Source of the DNA: Lysobacterales bacterium
GTDB taxonomy: Bacteria > Pseudomonadota > Gammaproteobacteria > Xanthomonadales > SZUA-36
DNA: 64,000 nucleotides
Assembly: GCA_014238945.1 (NCBI GenBank)
Contig: JABAAB010000067.1
Location: 17,507 to 81,506, forward strand
Direction of reading: 5' to 3'
In this document: one piece after another, positions 29,203 to 39,111 of the stretch
Layout: the number at the start of each line of letters is the position of its first letter
How positions within the stretch are numbered: position 1 is the first letter of the stretch
Translations under genes and position numbers: made by a program
The notes under the pieces: model-generated
Database searches by the model: none
What the model saw: the letters and a program-made list of their open reading frames with translations, nothing else
What the model was told of the DNA's origin: nothing

Positions 29203-30240
29203 ATGCGTCAACTGCTAGTGCTGTTCCTAACTCTTCTGCTCAGTTTCAAAGCACATGCCCTGGACAGCATCGAGGATTACATCAAGGAATATCCGAACCA
29301 GGAACAGGTCAAGATGATGCAGGCGTGGCTTGAACACAACATCCCCGGCAACTTCAGTTTTACCGGCCTGGTCGATCCCAGCGACACCACGGTGGTTACT
29401 CCGCAGGCGACTGTGGATTACGGTTATAACTGGTTCAGCCTCTCTGAAGGACCGGCTGTGCTGCACGCGCCTCGCTACGAGCGATTCTTTTCGGTGTCGA
29501 TCTTCGACATGCTGCACAACGTGCCGGCGGTGATCGTCAACCCGGAAAAACCGATCGTGCTGATGCGGCCCGACCAGACCGTGCCTGCTGGCGACTTTCA
29601 TGTCGTGGTGCTCGAGACCGACCAGGGCCTCGCTCTCACCCGGATGGTGGTGGTCGGCAATGAAGACGAGGTCACCCGGCTTGGCCAGTCGATCCGCATG
29701 CAAGGCGGTGACGGCAACATGCGCCGGGACGTCCAGCGCTTCTCGCCGGCGATCGAAAAATCGGCACTCGCCATCATCACGGCATCGATTACCTACCTGG
29801 AGCCAGACAAGGCCTTTGGCCAGAAATCAGGCGATGTCGGTTATATCACCGCAGCCAGCGGCGTGATGCTGGGCCAGTTGGGCACGCCGTCTGAGACGGT
29901 GCGTTATGGCACCATTCTGGCCGATGAGAACGGGCAGCCTTTCAATGGCACCGGCACCTATGTGCTGACAGTACCCGCCAACATCGTGCACGACGATGGT
30001 TATTTCTCAATCACAGTGTACGGCTCGGACAACAAGTTACTGATCGCCAACGACAAGAAAATCTACGACCGTACCCGCTATTCGTCAGAGCCTAACGCCA
30101 ACGGCACCTACACCGTGACCCTCAGCCCCAATGGCGAGGGCAAGAACGGGATTCCCACCGGCAAGCCGTTTTACGCGGTGTTGCGCGCTTATGTGCCTGT
30201 TGCCGGGGCGGACATGACTGTCAAAGTCGAGACTCAGTAA
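29203..30240 (+). CDS. DUF1254/DUF1214-type secreted protein
   Basis: Protein of 345 aa. A signal peptide (MRQLLVLFLTLLLSFKAHA) supports the ATG at 29203, which has AAGGA 9 bases upstream; the frame is open from 29134. The N-terminal half resembles DUF1254 (DYGYNWFSLSEGPAVLHAP, RYERFFSVSIFDMLHNV), and the C-terminal half (FNGTGTYVLTVPANIVHDDGY, SITVYGSDNKLL) resembles DUF1214. Such two-domain proteins are widespread and exported, without an agreed biochemical role. It stands alone between two mobile-element ends. Confidence 0.75.
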   Translation: MRQLLVLFLTLLLSFKAHALDSIEDYIKEYPNQEQVKMMQAWLEHNIPGNFSFTGLVDPSDTTVVTPQATVDYGYNWFSLSEGPAVLHAPRYERFFSVSIFDMLHNVPAVIVNPEKPIVLMRPDQTVPAGDFHVVVLETDQGLALTRMVVVGNEDEVTRLGQSIRMQGGDGNMRRDVQRFSPAIEKSALAIITASITYLEPDKAFGQKSGDVGYITAASGVMLGQLGTPSETVRYGTILADENGQPFNGTGTYVLTVPANIVHDDGYFSITVYGSDNKLLIANDKKIYDRTRYSSEPNANGTYTVTLSPNGEGKNGIPTGKPFYAVLRAYVPVAGADMTVKVETQ

Positions 30241-30309
30241 ACGGCTGCAAATGCCAGCCTCAGTCAAGCTGATCTCAGTGACGATCTGAAACATTTCGGC
30301 TTCATAGGC

Positions 30310-30405
30310 GCCAGCGTGGTGCGGGTCCTACCGGCGCAGCCGTCGCGGGTGCTCTCGCGCGAGTTGATCTACACCGGTATGACTCGCGCTGTTGTCGCCA
30401 CGTGA
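30310..30405 (+). pseudogene. C-terminal remnant of a RecD/UvrD-type helicase
   Basis: Thirty-one codons reading ASVVRVLPAQPSRVLSRELI and then YTGMTRAVVAT before a TGA. The VLP-S-VL-RELIYTGMTRA pattern is the final helicase motif of RecD (exodeoxyribonuclease V alpha) and relatives. No upstream coding sequence remains, so this is an orphan fragment. Confidence 0.5.
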
Positions 30406-30949
30406 CGCGCGGTAGCGCTCGGTCATGATGAAACTCCAGGTGTAGAGACTTTTAATTGTCCTCTTAGCATGACCTTGATCCGTTTATTTACTTTCAGAGG
30501 ACCGATTTATTCTTCATTCACCGATCCCCACCACATCCATTTAGTGTGGTCCTTATAGCGACCGGTAAGACCAGGGACAGTCTGTTTACCTCAGCACAAT
30601 TACCTTTTGTTCTCAGAACTGTAATCGACCGACTTTAACGTTAATTGTTTGGTCGTAATGCTGATTCTATGCCACACAACCCCCCTTGATTCGTCGTCCG
30701 CTCTCTTAAACGAGGGCCTCGTGAATACAACAGTGACTTGGGATTGATTACCCGCTCAAGAATGGCGCTGTCTAGGGGACGGTCAGACTGACGAACCCGA
30801 TGGCGTACGATTGTCAATTCTTAGAATCTGATCTCATGCCAGGTTAATTAGGCGACAGCACATTGACGGGGCAGCGTTTGGTGGTTGAACTGGTGGCGAA
30901 ATGATTGGGTCAGGGACCGATAAGGTTAGAATATGAATTCAGTCTACAG
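30406..30949 (+). other. Non-coding stretch without identified features
   Basis: About 540 bases between the RecD fragment and the repeat end near 30980. There are no convincing reading frames or hairpins; it is probably decayed sequence. Confidence 0.4.
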
Positions 30950-30979
30950 ACACTGAAACATTGTTAAATTATAAAAATA

Positions 30980-30999
30980 TTGGTTTATACTTCCTATAC
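30980..30999 (+). repeat. Solitary element end motif upstream of the RND operon
   Basis: TTGGTTTATACTTCCTATAC matches the terminal motif at 18 or 19 of 20 positions, but the rest of the right end is not recognisable. TATACT ends 58 bases before the adaptor ATG and could serve as its -10 box; no good -35 hexamer is visible. Confidence 0.65.
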
Positions 31000-31049
31000 A
31001 CCTTGATGTTGTTTCACCTATTGATGCAATTTAATGATAGGAATTACCG

Positions 31050-32207
31050 ATGAAATCTTCACACAGTATTAAATTGATGATTTCTGCCAGCCTAGTGTTG
31101 ACACTGGGTGCTTGTGATTCTTCGGAAAAAGCGGCCGGTGAAATGCCACCGTTGCTTGTTCGAGTCACACAATCCACCTTGCAGGATGTACCGTTGACCG
31201 TGGAAATGGTCGGCACCACCATGGGCACCCAGGATATACCGATCCGGACCCGGGTTGAAGGATACCTGGAAACCATGGAGTTTGAAGAAGGTACTTTTGT
31301 TAAAAAAGGCGACATGCTGTATACCGTTGATGCACAGCCGTTCCAGGCAATGCTGGTGGCTGCGCAAAGCGAGCTCGCAAGTTCTCAGACAACCCTTGCC
31401 AAGACACAGTCTGATCTTGCCAGAATCCGCCCTTTGGCGGAGATTAAAGCGGTCAGTGAACAGGACCTGGACTCTGCTATTGCACAGGAAGCGGCAGCCA
31501 GGGCAGGTGTGAGAGCCAGCGAAGCAAACGTTGACCTGGCAGAAATAGAGTTGAGTTATACACGCATCAAGGCCCCCATAGACGGCCTGATCGGTCTGAC
31601 CAAGGCCAAGCCGGGTGAATTTGTCGGTCGTGATCCAAATCCCGTTGTGTTGAATACCTTGTCCGATATTGATCCCATCCGGGTCAGATTTTCAATCTCA
31701 GAACGGGAATACCTGGCAGTTGCCCGCCATTATTCGACCCGCCAGGTGCGCGACGAAACCGAAAACAGTGGTGACCGACGGGCTGATCTCATTTTGTTAT
31801 TGGCCGATGGCAAAGCGCATTCGGAAATGGGTTCGATCATTGCCAGTGCCCAGTCTATCAGCACTGAAACCGGCACCTACACGCTTGAGGCGTCTTTTCC
31901 CAACCCGACAAAAATCTTGCTGCCGGGCCAGTTTGCACGCGTCAGGGCGCAGTACCTGAATCTTGAGGACGCAGTGGTCATTCCACGCAAAGCCGTGATT
32001 GAAATGCAGGGCCGGTTCGGTGTTTATTCGGTTAATCAGCAAAACAAGGTTGAGGCCATAGAAATCGAACTGGGCCCTGTGACTGGAAATGACGTCGTCA
32101 TCAGCAGCGGTCTTGAGGGTGGTGTGACCATCATCGTTGAAGGCTTGCAAAAAGTTCGCCCGGGTATGCAGGTTAACCCTCATCCTGTCAAGACTGCAGC
32201 AGGATAG
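31050..32207 (+). CDS. RND efflux periplasmic adaptor (membrane fusion) lipoprotein
   Basis: Adaptor of 385 aa linking an inner-membrane RND pump to an outer-membrane channel. The lipoprotein signal ends LTLGAC with the lipidated cysteine at residue 22. The biotinyl-lipoyl-like halves are visible (RVEGYLETMEFEEGTFVKKGD and LSYTRIKAPIDGLIGLTKAKPGEFV), flanking a coiled-coil hairpin (about residues 100-160). The beta-barrel and membrane-proximal domains follow. It has AGGAA as Shine-Dalgarno and begins an operon whose next gene starts 9 bases later. Probably drug or solvent efflux; the substrate is unknown. Confidence 0.93.
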   Translation: MKSSHSIKLMISASLVLTLGACDSSEKAAGEMPPLLVRVTQSTLQDVPLTVEMVGTTMGTQDIPIRTRVEGYLETMEFEEGTFVKKGDMLYTVDAQPFQAMLVAAQSELASSQTTLAKTQSDLARIRPLAEIKAVSEQDLDSAIAQEAAARAGVRASEANVDLAEIELSYTRIKAPIDGLIGLTKAKPGEFVGRDPNPVVLNTLSDIDPIRVRFSISEREYLAVARHYSTRQVRDETENSGDRRADLILLLADGKAHSEMGSIIASAQSISTETGTYTLEASFPNPTKILLPGQFARVRAQYLNLEDAVVIPRKAVIEMQGRFGVYSVNQQNKVEAIEIELGPVTGNDVVISSGLEGGVTIIVEGLQKVRPGMQVNPHPVKTAAG

Positions 32208-32216
32208 AACGCCACC

Positions 32217-35200
32217 ATGGCTGAGTTTTTTGTACGCCGCCCGATCGTCGCGATGGTCATTGCGATCCTTATCGTGCTGGTTGGGTTGGTTGCGCTGGGT
32301 GGTCTGCCAGTTGCTCAATATCCCGAAATCACACCGCCTGAAGTATCGGTTGCGGCGACCTATACCGGTGCCAATGCCGAATCCGTAGAGCAATCGGTCT
32401 CCACACCGCTGGAGCAAAAGGTCAACGGCGTCGAGAACATGCTGTATATGAAGTCCGTCAACTCCAATGACGGCACCATGACGCTAACCGTATCATTTGA
32501 AGTCGGTTCAGATCTCGACATGTCAAATGTGCTGGTCCAGAACCGTGTTTCCGAAGCCACTGCCAGTATTCCTGAAGAGGTCAAACGCCTGGGTGTGACG
32601 GTCAAGAAGAAACTGTCATTCCCGCTGCTGCTGGTGAGCCTGTATTCACCCAATGGCAGCTACGATCAGAATTTCCAGAGTAATTATTTAACCATCAATA
32701 TCCTCGACGCGATCGCCCGCATCAAGGGTGTGGGTCAGGCCAGCGTCCTGGGTGGTAGTGACTACGCCATGCGTGTATGGGTCAAGCCGGATCAACTGGC
32801 CAAGCTGGGTCTGACCGTGCCAGACATCACAAATGCCATCCGCGAGCAGAATGTCATCGCGCCGGCCGGCAAGATCGGTGGGCCACCGGCGGTGCCGGGT
32901 ACCCAGTTTACCTATCAGGTCCGCACCAAAGGGCGTCTGTCCACGGCTGAAGAATTCGGTAACGTGGTGGTACGCTCGAATAGCGATGGTTCGCAAGTGC
33001 GTATCAAGGATATTGCCAGGGTCGAGCTGGGAACACTGTCCTACAATGCCATCAGTCGGCTCAATGGCGGCCCGGCCGCGATTCTTTCTATCTATCAGTT
33101 ACCGGGAGCCAACGGCCTCGAGGTGGCCAAAAAAATCAAAGCGGTCATGGAAGAAATGGCGCAGAATTTCCCTGAAGACCTGGATTACCTGGTTTCACTT
33201 GATACCACCCTGGCGATTGAAGAGGGAATCAAGGAAATCATCACCACTTTGTGGCAGGCGATGCTGCTGGTTATCCTGGTGGTATTTATCTTCCTGCAAA
33301 ACTGGCGTGCCACCCTGATTCCATCGATTGCTGTCCCCGTGTCATTGATCGGTACGTTTGCAATATTCCCGTTACTGGGTTTTTCGATCAATACCTTGTC
33401 CTTGCTGGGACTGGTACTGGCCATAGGTATCGTCGTTGATGATGCCATCGTAGTGGTCGAGGCTGTGACCGCAAAAATGGAAAAGGGCTTAAAACCGGTA
33501 GAAGCGACCATAGCGGCCATGAAAGAGGTCTCCGGACCCATTGTGGCAACCTCTTTATCCTTGATTGCCGTGTTTGTTCCAGTGGCCATGATGGCTGGTA
33601 TTACCGGGCGTCTTTACCAGCAATTCGCCATTACGATTGCAATTTCAGTGGCGATTTCCTCCATCAATGCGCTGACGCTGAGTCCGGCCTTGAGCGCGCT
33701 CTTGCTCAGACCACCGTCGGAGAAGAAAGATAACTTCCTGACACCGTTTTACAATCTTTTTAACCACATGTTTGAGCGTACAACCAATCGCTATATGAAA
33801 ATTGCAGGTTTGTTCTCGCGCAAGTTGATCGTCAGTGTCGCGGCGCTGTTGCTCATCATGGTTTTGATGAGCAGCCTGTTCGGTATGGTGCCGGGTGGTT
33901 TTGTACCCGAAGAAGACCAGGGGTATTTTCTGGTCAATGTGCAATTACCTGATGCGGCATCGTTGCAACGCAACGATGTTATCACTGCACAGATCGAAGA
34001 CATACTGATCAACACCCAGGGTGTTGATTCAGTCACAGCGGTGGCGGGATTCAGTCTGTTGACCGCATCGCTTTCACCCAATAATGCATTTTTCTTTGTT
34101 TCTCTTAAACACTGGTCGGAGCGCAGCGACAGAGGACTGCACGTCAGTGCGCTGATACATAAGATCAACGTCCAACTGGCGCTGGGTGTTCCCGGTGCGG
34201 TTGCGTTTGCATTCGGGCCACCCGCCATCCCCGGTCTGGGCACCGGATCAGGCTTTAGCCTGATGCTGCAGGATCAAGGTGGCAATACACCGGCCTACCT
34301 GGCGGCTCAGGCGGATGGTTTTATCCAGGCGGCCAGCGAGCGGCCTGAAATCGGTGCCATCAATTCGATATTCCGTGCCAATGTTCCGCAGATTTTTGCC
34401 GAGGTGAACACCGACATGGTGTTGAAGCTGGGAGTTTCTCCGGCGGATGTGAATACCGCGCTCGGTTCCTTCCTGGGAGGCGCTTATGTGAATGATTTCA
34501 ATCGCTTCGGACGCTTGTACAAAGTCTATGTGCAGGCTGAACCGGAATACCGCAGCACTGCGGATGATATACGATATTTCTTTGTCCGCGGGGCCAGCGG
34601 CAAGGTTGTGCCGCTATCGACAGTGGTGAGTACATCGCCGACCCAGGGTCCGGAATATACCAATCGGTTTAACCTGTTCCGTGCCGCTGAAATCTCCGGC
34701 GCACCGGCACTCGGGTACAGCTCGGACCAGGCACTTGATGCGCTTGAAGAGGTCGCAAGCCAGTATCTGCCGGACGATATGGGCTATTCATGGAACGCCA
34801 TGAGCTTTCAGGAAAAAGCGGCAGCCGGTTCCGGTTCACAGGTCTTTATCCTGGCACTTGTATTTGTTTTCCTGATACTTGCAGCCCAGTATGAAAGCTG
34901 GTCATTACCGATGGGTGTATTGATGGGTACGCCGATTGCCATATTCGGTGCCATGCTGGGTCTGTGGCTCAGTGGCCTGTTCCTGCCAGGTTACCAGAAT
35001 AATGTGTTTGCTCAGATTGGGCTGGTCATGCTGATTGGCATGTCAGCAAAAAATGCAATCCTGATCGTTGAATTTGCAAAGATGAAAGCCGATGAAGGCA
35101 TGTCAGCGCTGAATGCCGCTATGGCAGCGGCCCGCGACCGTTTCCGGCCCATCCTGATGACGGCATTTTCATTCATCCTGGGGGTATTGCCATTGCTGGT

Positions 35201-35387
35201 GGCCAGTGGCGCCGGTGCCGAGGCACGTAAGGTCATGGGTATGACGGTATTTTCCGGAATGCTGGCGGCCACGGTACTCGGTGTATTGGTGGTGCCGGCG
35301 TTGTTTGTGATGGTCGAGCGATTGAGCGGTCGCGATAAGGACAAAGAAACAACCGTTGAGATTATTTCAGAAGGGAGCGAGCCATGA
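32217..35387 (+). CDS. RND (HAE1/AcrB-type) efflux pump
   Basis: Inner-membrane proton-driven transporter of 1056 aa, normal AcrB length, with the duplicated six-helix plus periplasmic loop layout. It begins AEFFVRRPIVAMVIAIL. The proton-relay aspartates are present in GIVVDDAIVVVEAV and the relay lysine in GMSAKNAILIVEFAK. The periplasmic loops contain the usual porter and docking segments. The gene sits between adaptor and outer-membrane factor and overlaps the latter by 4 bases (ATGA), so a complete tripartite pump is encoded. No regulator is adjacent. Confidence 0.96.
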   Translation: MAEFFVRRPIVAMVIAILIVLVGLVALGGLPVAQYPEITPPEVSVAATYTGANAESVEQSVSTPLEQKVNGVENMLYMKSVNSNDGTMTLTVSFEVGSDLDMSNVLVQNRVSEATASIPEEVKRLGVTVKKKLSFPLLLVSLYSPNGSYDQNFQSNYLTINILDAIARIKGVGQASVLGGSDYAMRVWVKPDQLAKLGLTVPDITNAIREQNVIAPAGKIGGPPAVPGTQFTYQVRTKGRLSTAEEFGNVVVRSNSDGSQVRIKDIARVELGTLSYNAISRLNGGPAAILSIYQLPGANGLEVAKKIKAVMEEMAQNFPEDLDYLVSLDTTLAIEEGIKEIITTLWQAMLLVILVVFIFLQNWRATLIPSIAVPVSLIGTFAIFPLLGFSINTLSLLGLVLAIGIVVDDAIVVVEAVTAKMEKGLKPVEATIAAMKEVSGPIVATSLSLIAVFVPVAMMAGITGRLYQQFAITIAISVAISSINALTLSPALSALLLRPPSEKKDNFLTPFYNLFNHMFERTTNRYMKIAGLFSRKLIVSVAALLLIMVLMSSLFGMVPGGFVPEEDQGYFLVNVQLPDAASLQRNDVITAQIEDILINTQGVDSVTAVAGFSLLTASLSPNNAFFFVSLKHWSERSDRGLHVSALIHKINVQLALGVPGAVAFAFGPPAIPGLGTGSGFSLMLQDQGGNTPAYLAAQADGFIQAASERPEIGAINSIFRANVPQIFAEVNTDMVLKLGVSPADVNTALGSFLGGAYVNDFNRFGRLYKVYVQAEPEYRSTADDIRYFFVRGASGKVVPLSTVVSTSPTQGPEYTNRFNLFRAAEISGAPALGYSSDQALDALEEVASQYLPDDMGYSWNAMSFQEKAAAGSGSQVFILALVFVFLILAAQYESWSLPMGVLMGTPIAIFGAMLGLWLSGLFLPGYQNNVFAQIGLVMLIGMSAKNAILIVEFAKMKADEGMSALNAAMAAARDRFRPILMTAFSFILGVLPLLVASGAGAEARKVMGMTVFSGMLAATVLGVLVVPALFVMVERLSGRDKDKETTVEIISEGSEP

Positions 35388-36772
35388 AATCGCGTGGCTG
35401 CGGGGTGGCTGCGGCCACATTGGGCATGCTGCTGGTGTCGGCTTGTGCCATGGGTCCGGATTACCAGCGTCCTGAAACATCCATGCCTGAGACGTTCGAA
35501 CAGACGGTCGATGAAGGTAGTTCCATAACCAATCTCAACTGGTGGGAACTGTTTGATGATGAGCAGCTCAATTCATTGATCAAAACCGCGCTGGAGCAGA
35601 ACCGGAATATGGCCATTGCCATCTCCCGCATTGAAGAGGCCCGCGCGGCACTTGGTTTTGTGCGCTCCGACCAGTATCCGCAGTTTGAAGTTTCAGCGGG
35701 TGCCAACCGTGGTAACTCGATTCCCGGGACTGCGGTCATCGTGCCGCTGGGTAATAATTTTGTGCTGGCCGGTAATCTTTCTTTTGAGCTGGATCTATGG
35801 GGAAAGTTAAGACGCTCAACCGAGGCTGCACAGGCTGAACTGTTGGCGACCGTCGATGCCAGCAATAGCCTTATGATTACGTTGATATCCGATGTGGCAT
35901 CGGCCTACGTGTTATTACTGGATCTTGATAACCGTGTCAGAATTGCCGAGCGGACACTGGATACCCGAAATAATTCGTTGGCTATTATGCAGGCCCGTTT
36001 TGACCGTGGTACGGTCGCCTTGATCGATGTTAACCAGGCCCAGATTGAAATGTACGATGCCCAGGCGCAGTTGGCGGCATTGCAACGCCAGGATGTCCAG
36101 GCAGAGAATCTTTTGAGTGTATTGCTGGGTCAGCATCCGGGAGCAATTTTGCGTGAACGACGTGATATATATACTATGCAGGCCTTGAAAGTACCCGCAG
36201 GTTTACCTTCAGAATTATTACAACGCCGGCCGGATGTACGTGTTGCAGAGCAACAACTGGCCGCTCAAACAGCCCGTATCGGTGTTGCTGAAGCCATTCG
36301 TTTTCCGTCGCTAAGCCTGACAGGTTCGTTGGGTCTTGCCAGTGATGAGCTTTCCGGGATTTTCTCCAGCGACAATAAAACCTGGGGTTTGGGGGCTGGA
36401 TTAATAGCGCCGGTATTTAATGCCGGCCGCAACAAACGCCGTGTTGAAGTTGAAGTTGCACGCACCGAGCAGGCGCTGCTCAACTATGAAGAAACCGTAT
36501 TACAGGCATTGCGGGAAGTTGAAGATTCGCTGATTTCGGTACATACCTTTGACGAAGAGATCTTGGCACGGGAAAACCAGCAAAAAGCAGCGCAGAGTGC
36601 AGCCATGTTATCCCGCGCCCGCTATGACGGTGGTGTGACCTCTTATCTTGAGGTATTGGAATCAGAACGCTCCCTGTTTGGTGCCGAACTGCTAGCCTCA
36701 TCAACCCGCCGCGAGCAACTGGTCTCATACATCACCCTCTACAAAGCCCTTGGCGGAGGCTGGACCCCATAA
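35384..36772 (+). CDS. RND outer-membrane efflux channel (NodT/OprM type)
   Basis: Outer-membrane factor of 462 aa with lipid anchor (LLVSACAMGPDYQRPE, Cys21). Two TolC-like repeats are visible, with long helical stretches (LIKTALEQNRNMAIAISRIEEAR; LLQRRPDVRVAEQQLAAQTAR) and the beta segments between. It is the third gene of the pump operon, translationally coupled to the transporter. The stop is followed at once by a truncated mobile-element piece, so no native terminator is seen. Confidence 0.93.
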   Translation: MKSRGCGVAAATLGMLLVSACAMGPDYQRPETSMPETFEQTVDEGSSITNLNWWELFDDEQLNSLIKTALEQNRNMAIAISRIEEARAALGFVRSDQYPQFEVSAGANRGNSIPGTAVIVPLGNNFVLAGNLSFELDLWGKLRRSTEAAQAELLATVDASNSLMITLISDVASAYVLLLDLDNRVRIAERTLDTRNNSLAIMQARFDRGTVALIDVNQAQIEMYDAQAQLAALQRQDVQAENLLSVLLGQHPGAILRERRDIYTMQALKVPAGLPSELLQRRPDVRVAEQQLAAQTARIGVAEAIRFPSLSLTGSLGLASDELSGIFSSDNKTWGLGAGLIAPVFNAGRNKRRVEVEVARTEQALLNYEETVLQALREVEDSLISVHTFDEEILARENQQKAAQSAAMLSRARYDGGVTSYLEVLESERSLFGAELLASSTRREQLVSYITLYKALGGGWTP

Positions 36773-36835
36773 GGTGGACAGCGACAGGCCCAAAGCACCC
36801 ATGTCCTGGATGCAGCGCCTCAAGCAGGTGTTTGC
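36773..36835 (+). repeat. IS91-like element remnant, internal piece only
   Basis: 63 bases (GGTGGACAGCGACAGGCCCA onward) match the start of the remnant at 39112 and encode the PKAPMSWMQRLK start of the transposase tail. The match breaks off after GTGTTTGC, where a different repeat begins. Confidence 0.75.
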
Positions 36836-36843
36836 GAAGATAA

Positions 36844-36871
36844 TGGGGTCAGAGTAAAGGGACAGAGTAAA
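36844..36871 (+). repeat. GGGGTCAGAGTAAA short repeat
   Basis: GGGGTCAGAGTAAAGGGACA, followed by GAGTAAA, contains a direct 10-base near-duplication (CAGAGTAAA). The same string recurs at 61284. I recall similar strings near IS200-like/REP-associated transposases in gammaproteobacteria; no transposase is present here. Confidence 0.55.
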
Positions 36872-37043
36872 CGTGGGTTGGGGGGGGTTCTCTGGCGGGG
36901 CACGGTGGATTGCGAACGATGAGACTGGCTGGATGGGCCAGTGATAATGGGCCGATCCTTCCCCACAACATCAAAGCAGTATAAAAAAAGCCCTGACTAC
37001 TCCATTAAAGCCAGGTCGATTAAGGAACATTGGAGATAATTCA

Positions 37044-37499
37044 ATGAAGATAAACATTATTCAGGCAACAACAGATCATACAGGGCTCATTGCCCCACTA
37101 TTTGATGCCTATCGACAATTTTATGAACAGCCAACAAACCCCGATCTTGCACGAGCTTATATTCACGACCGATTGAGCAAAAACGAATGCACCATTTTTC
37201 TCGCACTCAATGCCAACAAAGAAGCATTGGGCTTCACCCTGCTGTACCCCGGCTTTTGTTCTGTCGCCGCGAAAAATATCTGGGTGCTTTATGATTTATT
37301 CGTCACCCCACAAGCCCGCCGTACCGGCATTGCGCGAGCACTGATGAACAGGGCCAAAGAATTGGGAGTAGCGACGGCTTCGGCCTGGCTTAAACTTGAA
37401 ACGGCCCACACAAATATTGCCGGTCAAACGCTCTATGAGAGTCAGGGCTGGGAAAAGGATGACGAGTTTCGTACCTATTTCCTATCCTTAAACGAATAG
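37044..37499 (+). CDS. GNAT family N-acetyltransferase
   Basis: Protein of 151 aa with the GNAT fold: N-terminal strand-helix (MKINIIQATTDHTGLIAPLFDAYRQFY), central strand LGFTLLYPGF, the acetyl-CoA pyrophosphate loop region VTPQARRTGIARALMNRAKE (R-x-x-G-I-A type), and a C-terminal LYESQGWEKDDEF motif. A GGAG Shine-Dalgarno precedes the ATG. It is a single gene with no partner; the acceptor substrate is unknown. Confidence 0.88.
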   Translation: MKINIIQATTDHTGLIAPLFDAYRQFYEQPTNPDLARAYIHDRLSKNECTIFLALNANKEALGFTLLYPGFCSVAAKNIWVLYDLFVTPQARRTGIARALMNRAKELGVATASAWLKLETAHTNIAGQTLYESQGWEKDDEFRTYFLSLNE

Positions 37500-37733
37500 G
37501 ACTTCCAATGTACTTTGATTAGGGGGTGAAAATATTAAAGTACATGGATATGATCTCAAACAAAAGCCAGGACCAAATGGCAGGATCGGCAAGTGCCAGG
37601 ACAGCCACATTTAACCCCTGCCTACAAGCATGGGTGTCTCTGATCTCCTCTCTGATCTCCTGGCAATTTAGCGTTGGTGCTGCCCATCCTGTATACTGAA
37701 TTGCCCACGTGTGGTTCAGCTTGAGGATTTATT

Positions 37734-39017
37734 ATGAACGTGACATCAAGGATCGGGATATACCGCTTAGGGCTGTGGCTGGCGATGGGGTTGATGCCTG
37801 GCCCGGTTCTCGGTCAGGAAAGCGATCCGATTGCCGCCTGGGTTCAGTATACGGAGTCCGGAGTGGATGTCCGGGCCGTCGTGACGGGAGCATCATGTCC
37901 CCAGCTATGGGTGGACGATCAGGCCGTCTGGATGATTGAGCGCGCAGAACCCACCGCACATCACGACAATATCGTCTGCGCCTATAAAATACCTGTCGAT
38001 ACGCGTTCCCTCATGCTCCATGGAGAGCACTTGCCTCTGCCTGTAAGTCGCCAGCCCAAGAAAATTGTGGTCGTGGGTGACACGGGGTGTCGCTTATCAG
38101 AGAGTCATGGTTTTTTTCAGGCCTGCAATAATTCCAGCGTCTGGCCATTTGCCCGGATCGCCGAGAGCATTGCCGCCTACGAACCGGACCTCATACTCTA
38201 CTCTGGCGACTACATTTATCGTGAAGCGGCCTGCCCTGACGGCAACAACGGCTGTCAGGACAGTCCGTCTGGCGATAACCAGGACACCTGGATGGCTGAC
38301 TGGTTGCAGCCAGCGCGCCCGATCCACCGGGCGGCCCCCCTGGTGCTCGCCCGGGGTAATCATGAAACTTGCACACGCGCGGGTAAAGGCTGGTTTCGAT
38401 ACCTCGATGCAAGGCCGTTAGAGTCACCCGAAAAGTGTCTGGATTCCAGTGATCCCTGGGTTGTGAATTTCCGAAACATGCAGGTCGCTATCATGGATGT
38501 TGCCAATACCAAGGCCAATGGCAATTCGCTCGAGCAATTATTTGCCGACCAGTTGGACGATTTGGACTTTCTGCTGAACAAGCCTTCGTGGATATTGGCA
38601 CACCGTCCGTTTTGGGGTTACGGCGCCGACGATGACACCTCTGAACCAGTGACGCCAACCAGCCAATTGCAGGTTGCTGTTGACCTGGCTGATGGATTGC
38701 CGCGTACCGTTGACTTGCTGTTGGGCTCACACATCCATCTTGCGGAAATCGTGGATTTTGGTGGTCAGCAACCACCGCAGCTGGTGGTCGGCAATGGGGG
38801 CACTCAACTCGTTCCTTACACACCACCGCCAGCAGCAATTGCCGGCCTCGACATTGAATCAACCAGCGCCCTGTATCAATTCGGTTTCGTTACTGTTGAA
38901 TTCAGGGGCCAACGGAACTGGTTGCTCAGCTTCCGAGATGTGGAGGGCCGGATATTGGAGCGATGCCGCCTGCACGGCTGGCGCACCCAGTGTGACTCGT
39001 CCAGGGCTGCCGAATAA
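37734..39017 (+). CDS. Secreted metallophosphoesterase
   Basis: Calcineurin-like phosphoesterase of 427 aa with a signal peptide (residues 1-28, ending PVLGQ). The five metal-binding blocks are in order: Asp116 in VVGDTGC, Asp159 in YSGDYIY, Asn209-His210 in ARGNHETC, ILAHRPFWGY and LLGSHIHLAE. Paired cysteines suggest disulphides, consistent with export. A short Ig/Fn3-like N-terminal domain precedes the catalytic one, as in purple acid phosphatase-like proteins. Probably a periplasmic or extracellular phosphatase or phosphodiesterase; the substrate is unknown. Confidence 0.85.
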   Translation: MNVTSRIGIYRLGLWLAMGLMPGPVLGQESDPIAAWVQYTESGVDVRAVVTGASCPQLWVDDQAVWMIERAEPTAHHDNIVCAYKIPVDTRSLMLHGEHLPLPVSRQPKKIVVVGDTGCRLSESHGFFQACNNSSVWPFARIAESIAAYEPDLILYSGDYIYREAACPDGNNGCQDSPSGDNQDTWMADWLQPARPIHRAAPLVLARGNHETCTRAGKGWFRYLDARPLESPEKCLDSSDPWVVNFRNMQVAIMDVANTKANGNSLEQLFADQLDDLDFLLNKPSWILAHRPFWGYGADDDTSEPVTPTSQLQVAVDLADGLPRTVDLLLGSHIHLAEIVDFGGQQPPQLVVGNGGTQLVPYTPPPAAIAGLDIESTSALYQFGFVTVEFRGQRNWLLSFRDVEGRILERCRLHGWRTQCDSSRAAE

Positions 39018-39111
39018 CACTGCAGTGAATTGAACAGCCCAGTTTTCATGGTGTGTTTGCGCCCAACTTCAGGCATCGTAGAAAGATTGTGTCGCGCACA
39101 ATACGGGGGAG

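Noticed and set aside
37620..37665. Short direct repeats of TCTCTGATCTCC resembling a CRISPR-like array
   Set aside because: Only two or three degenerate copies with almost no spacers; a simple local duplication also seen near 46418.
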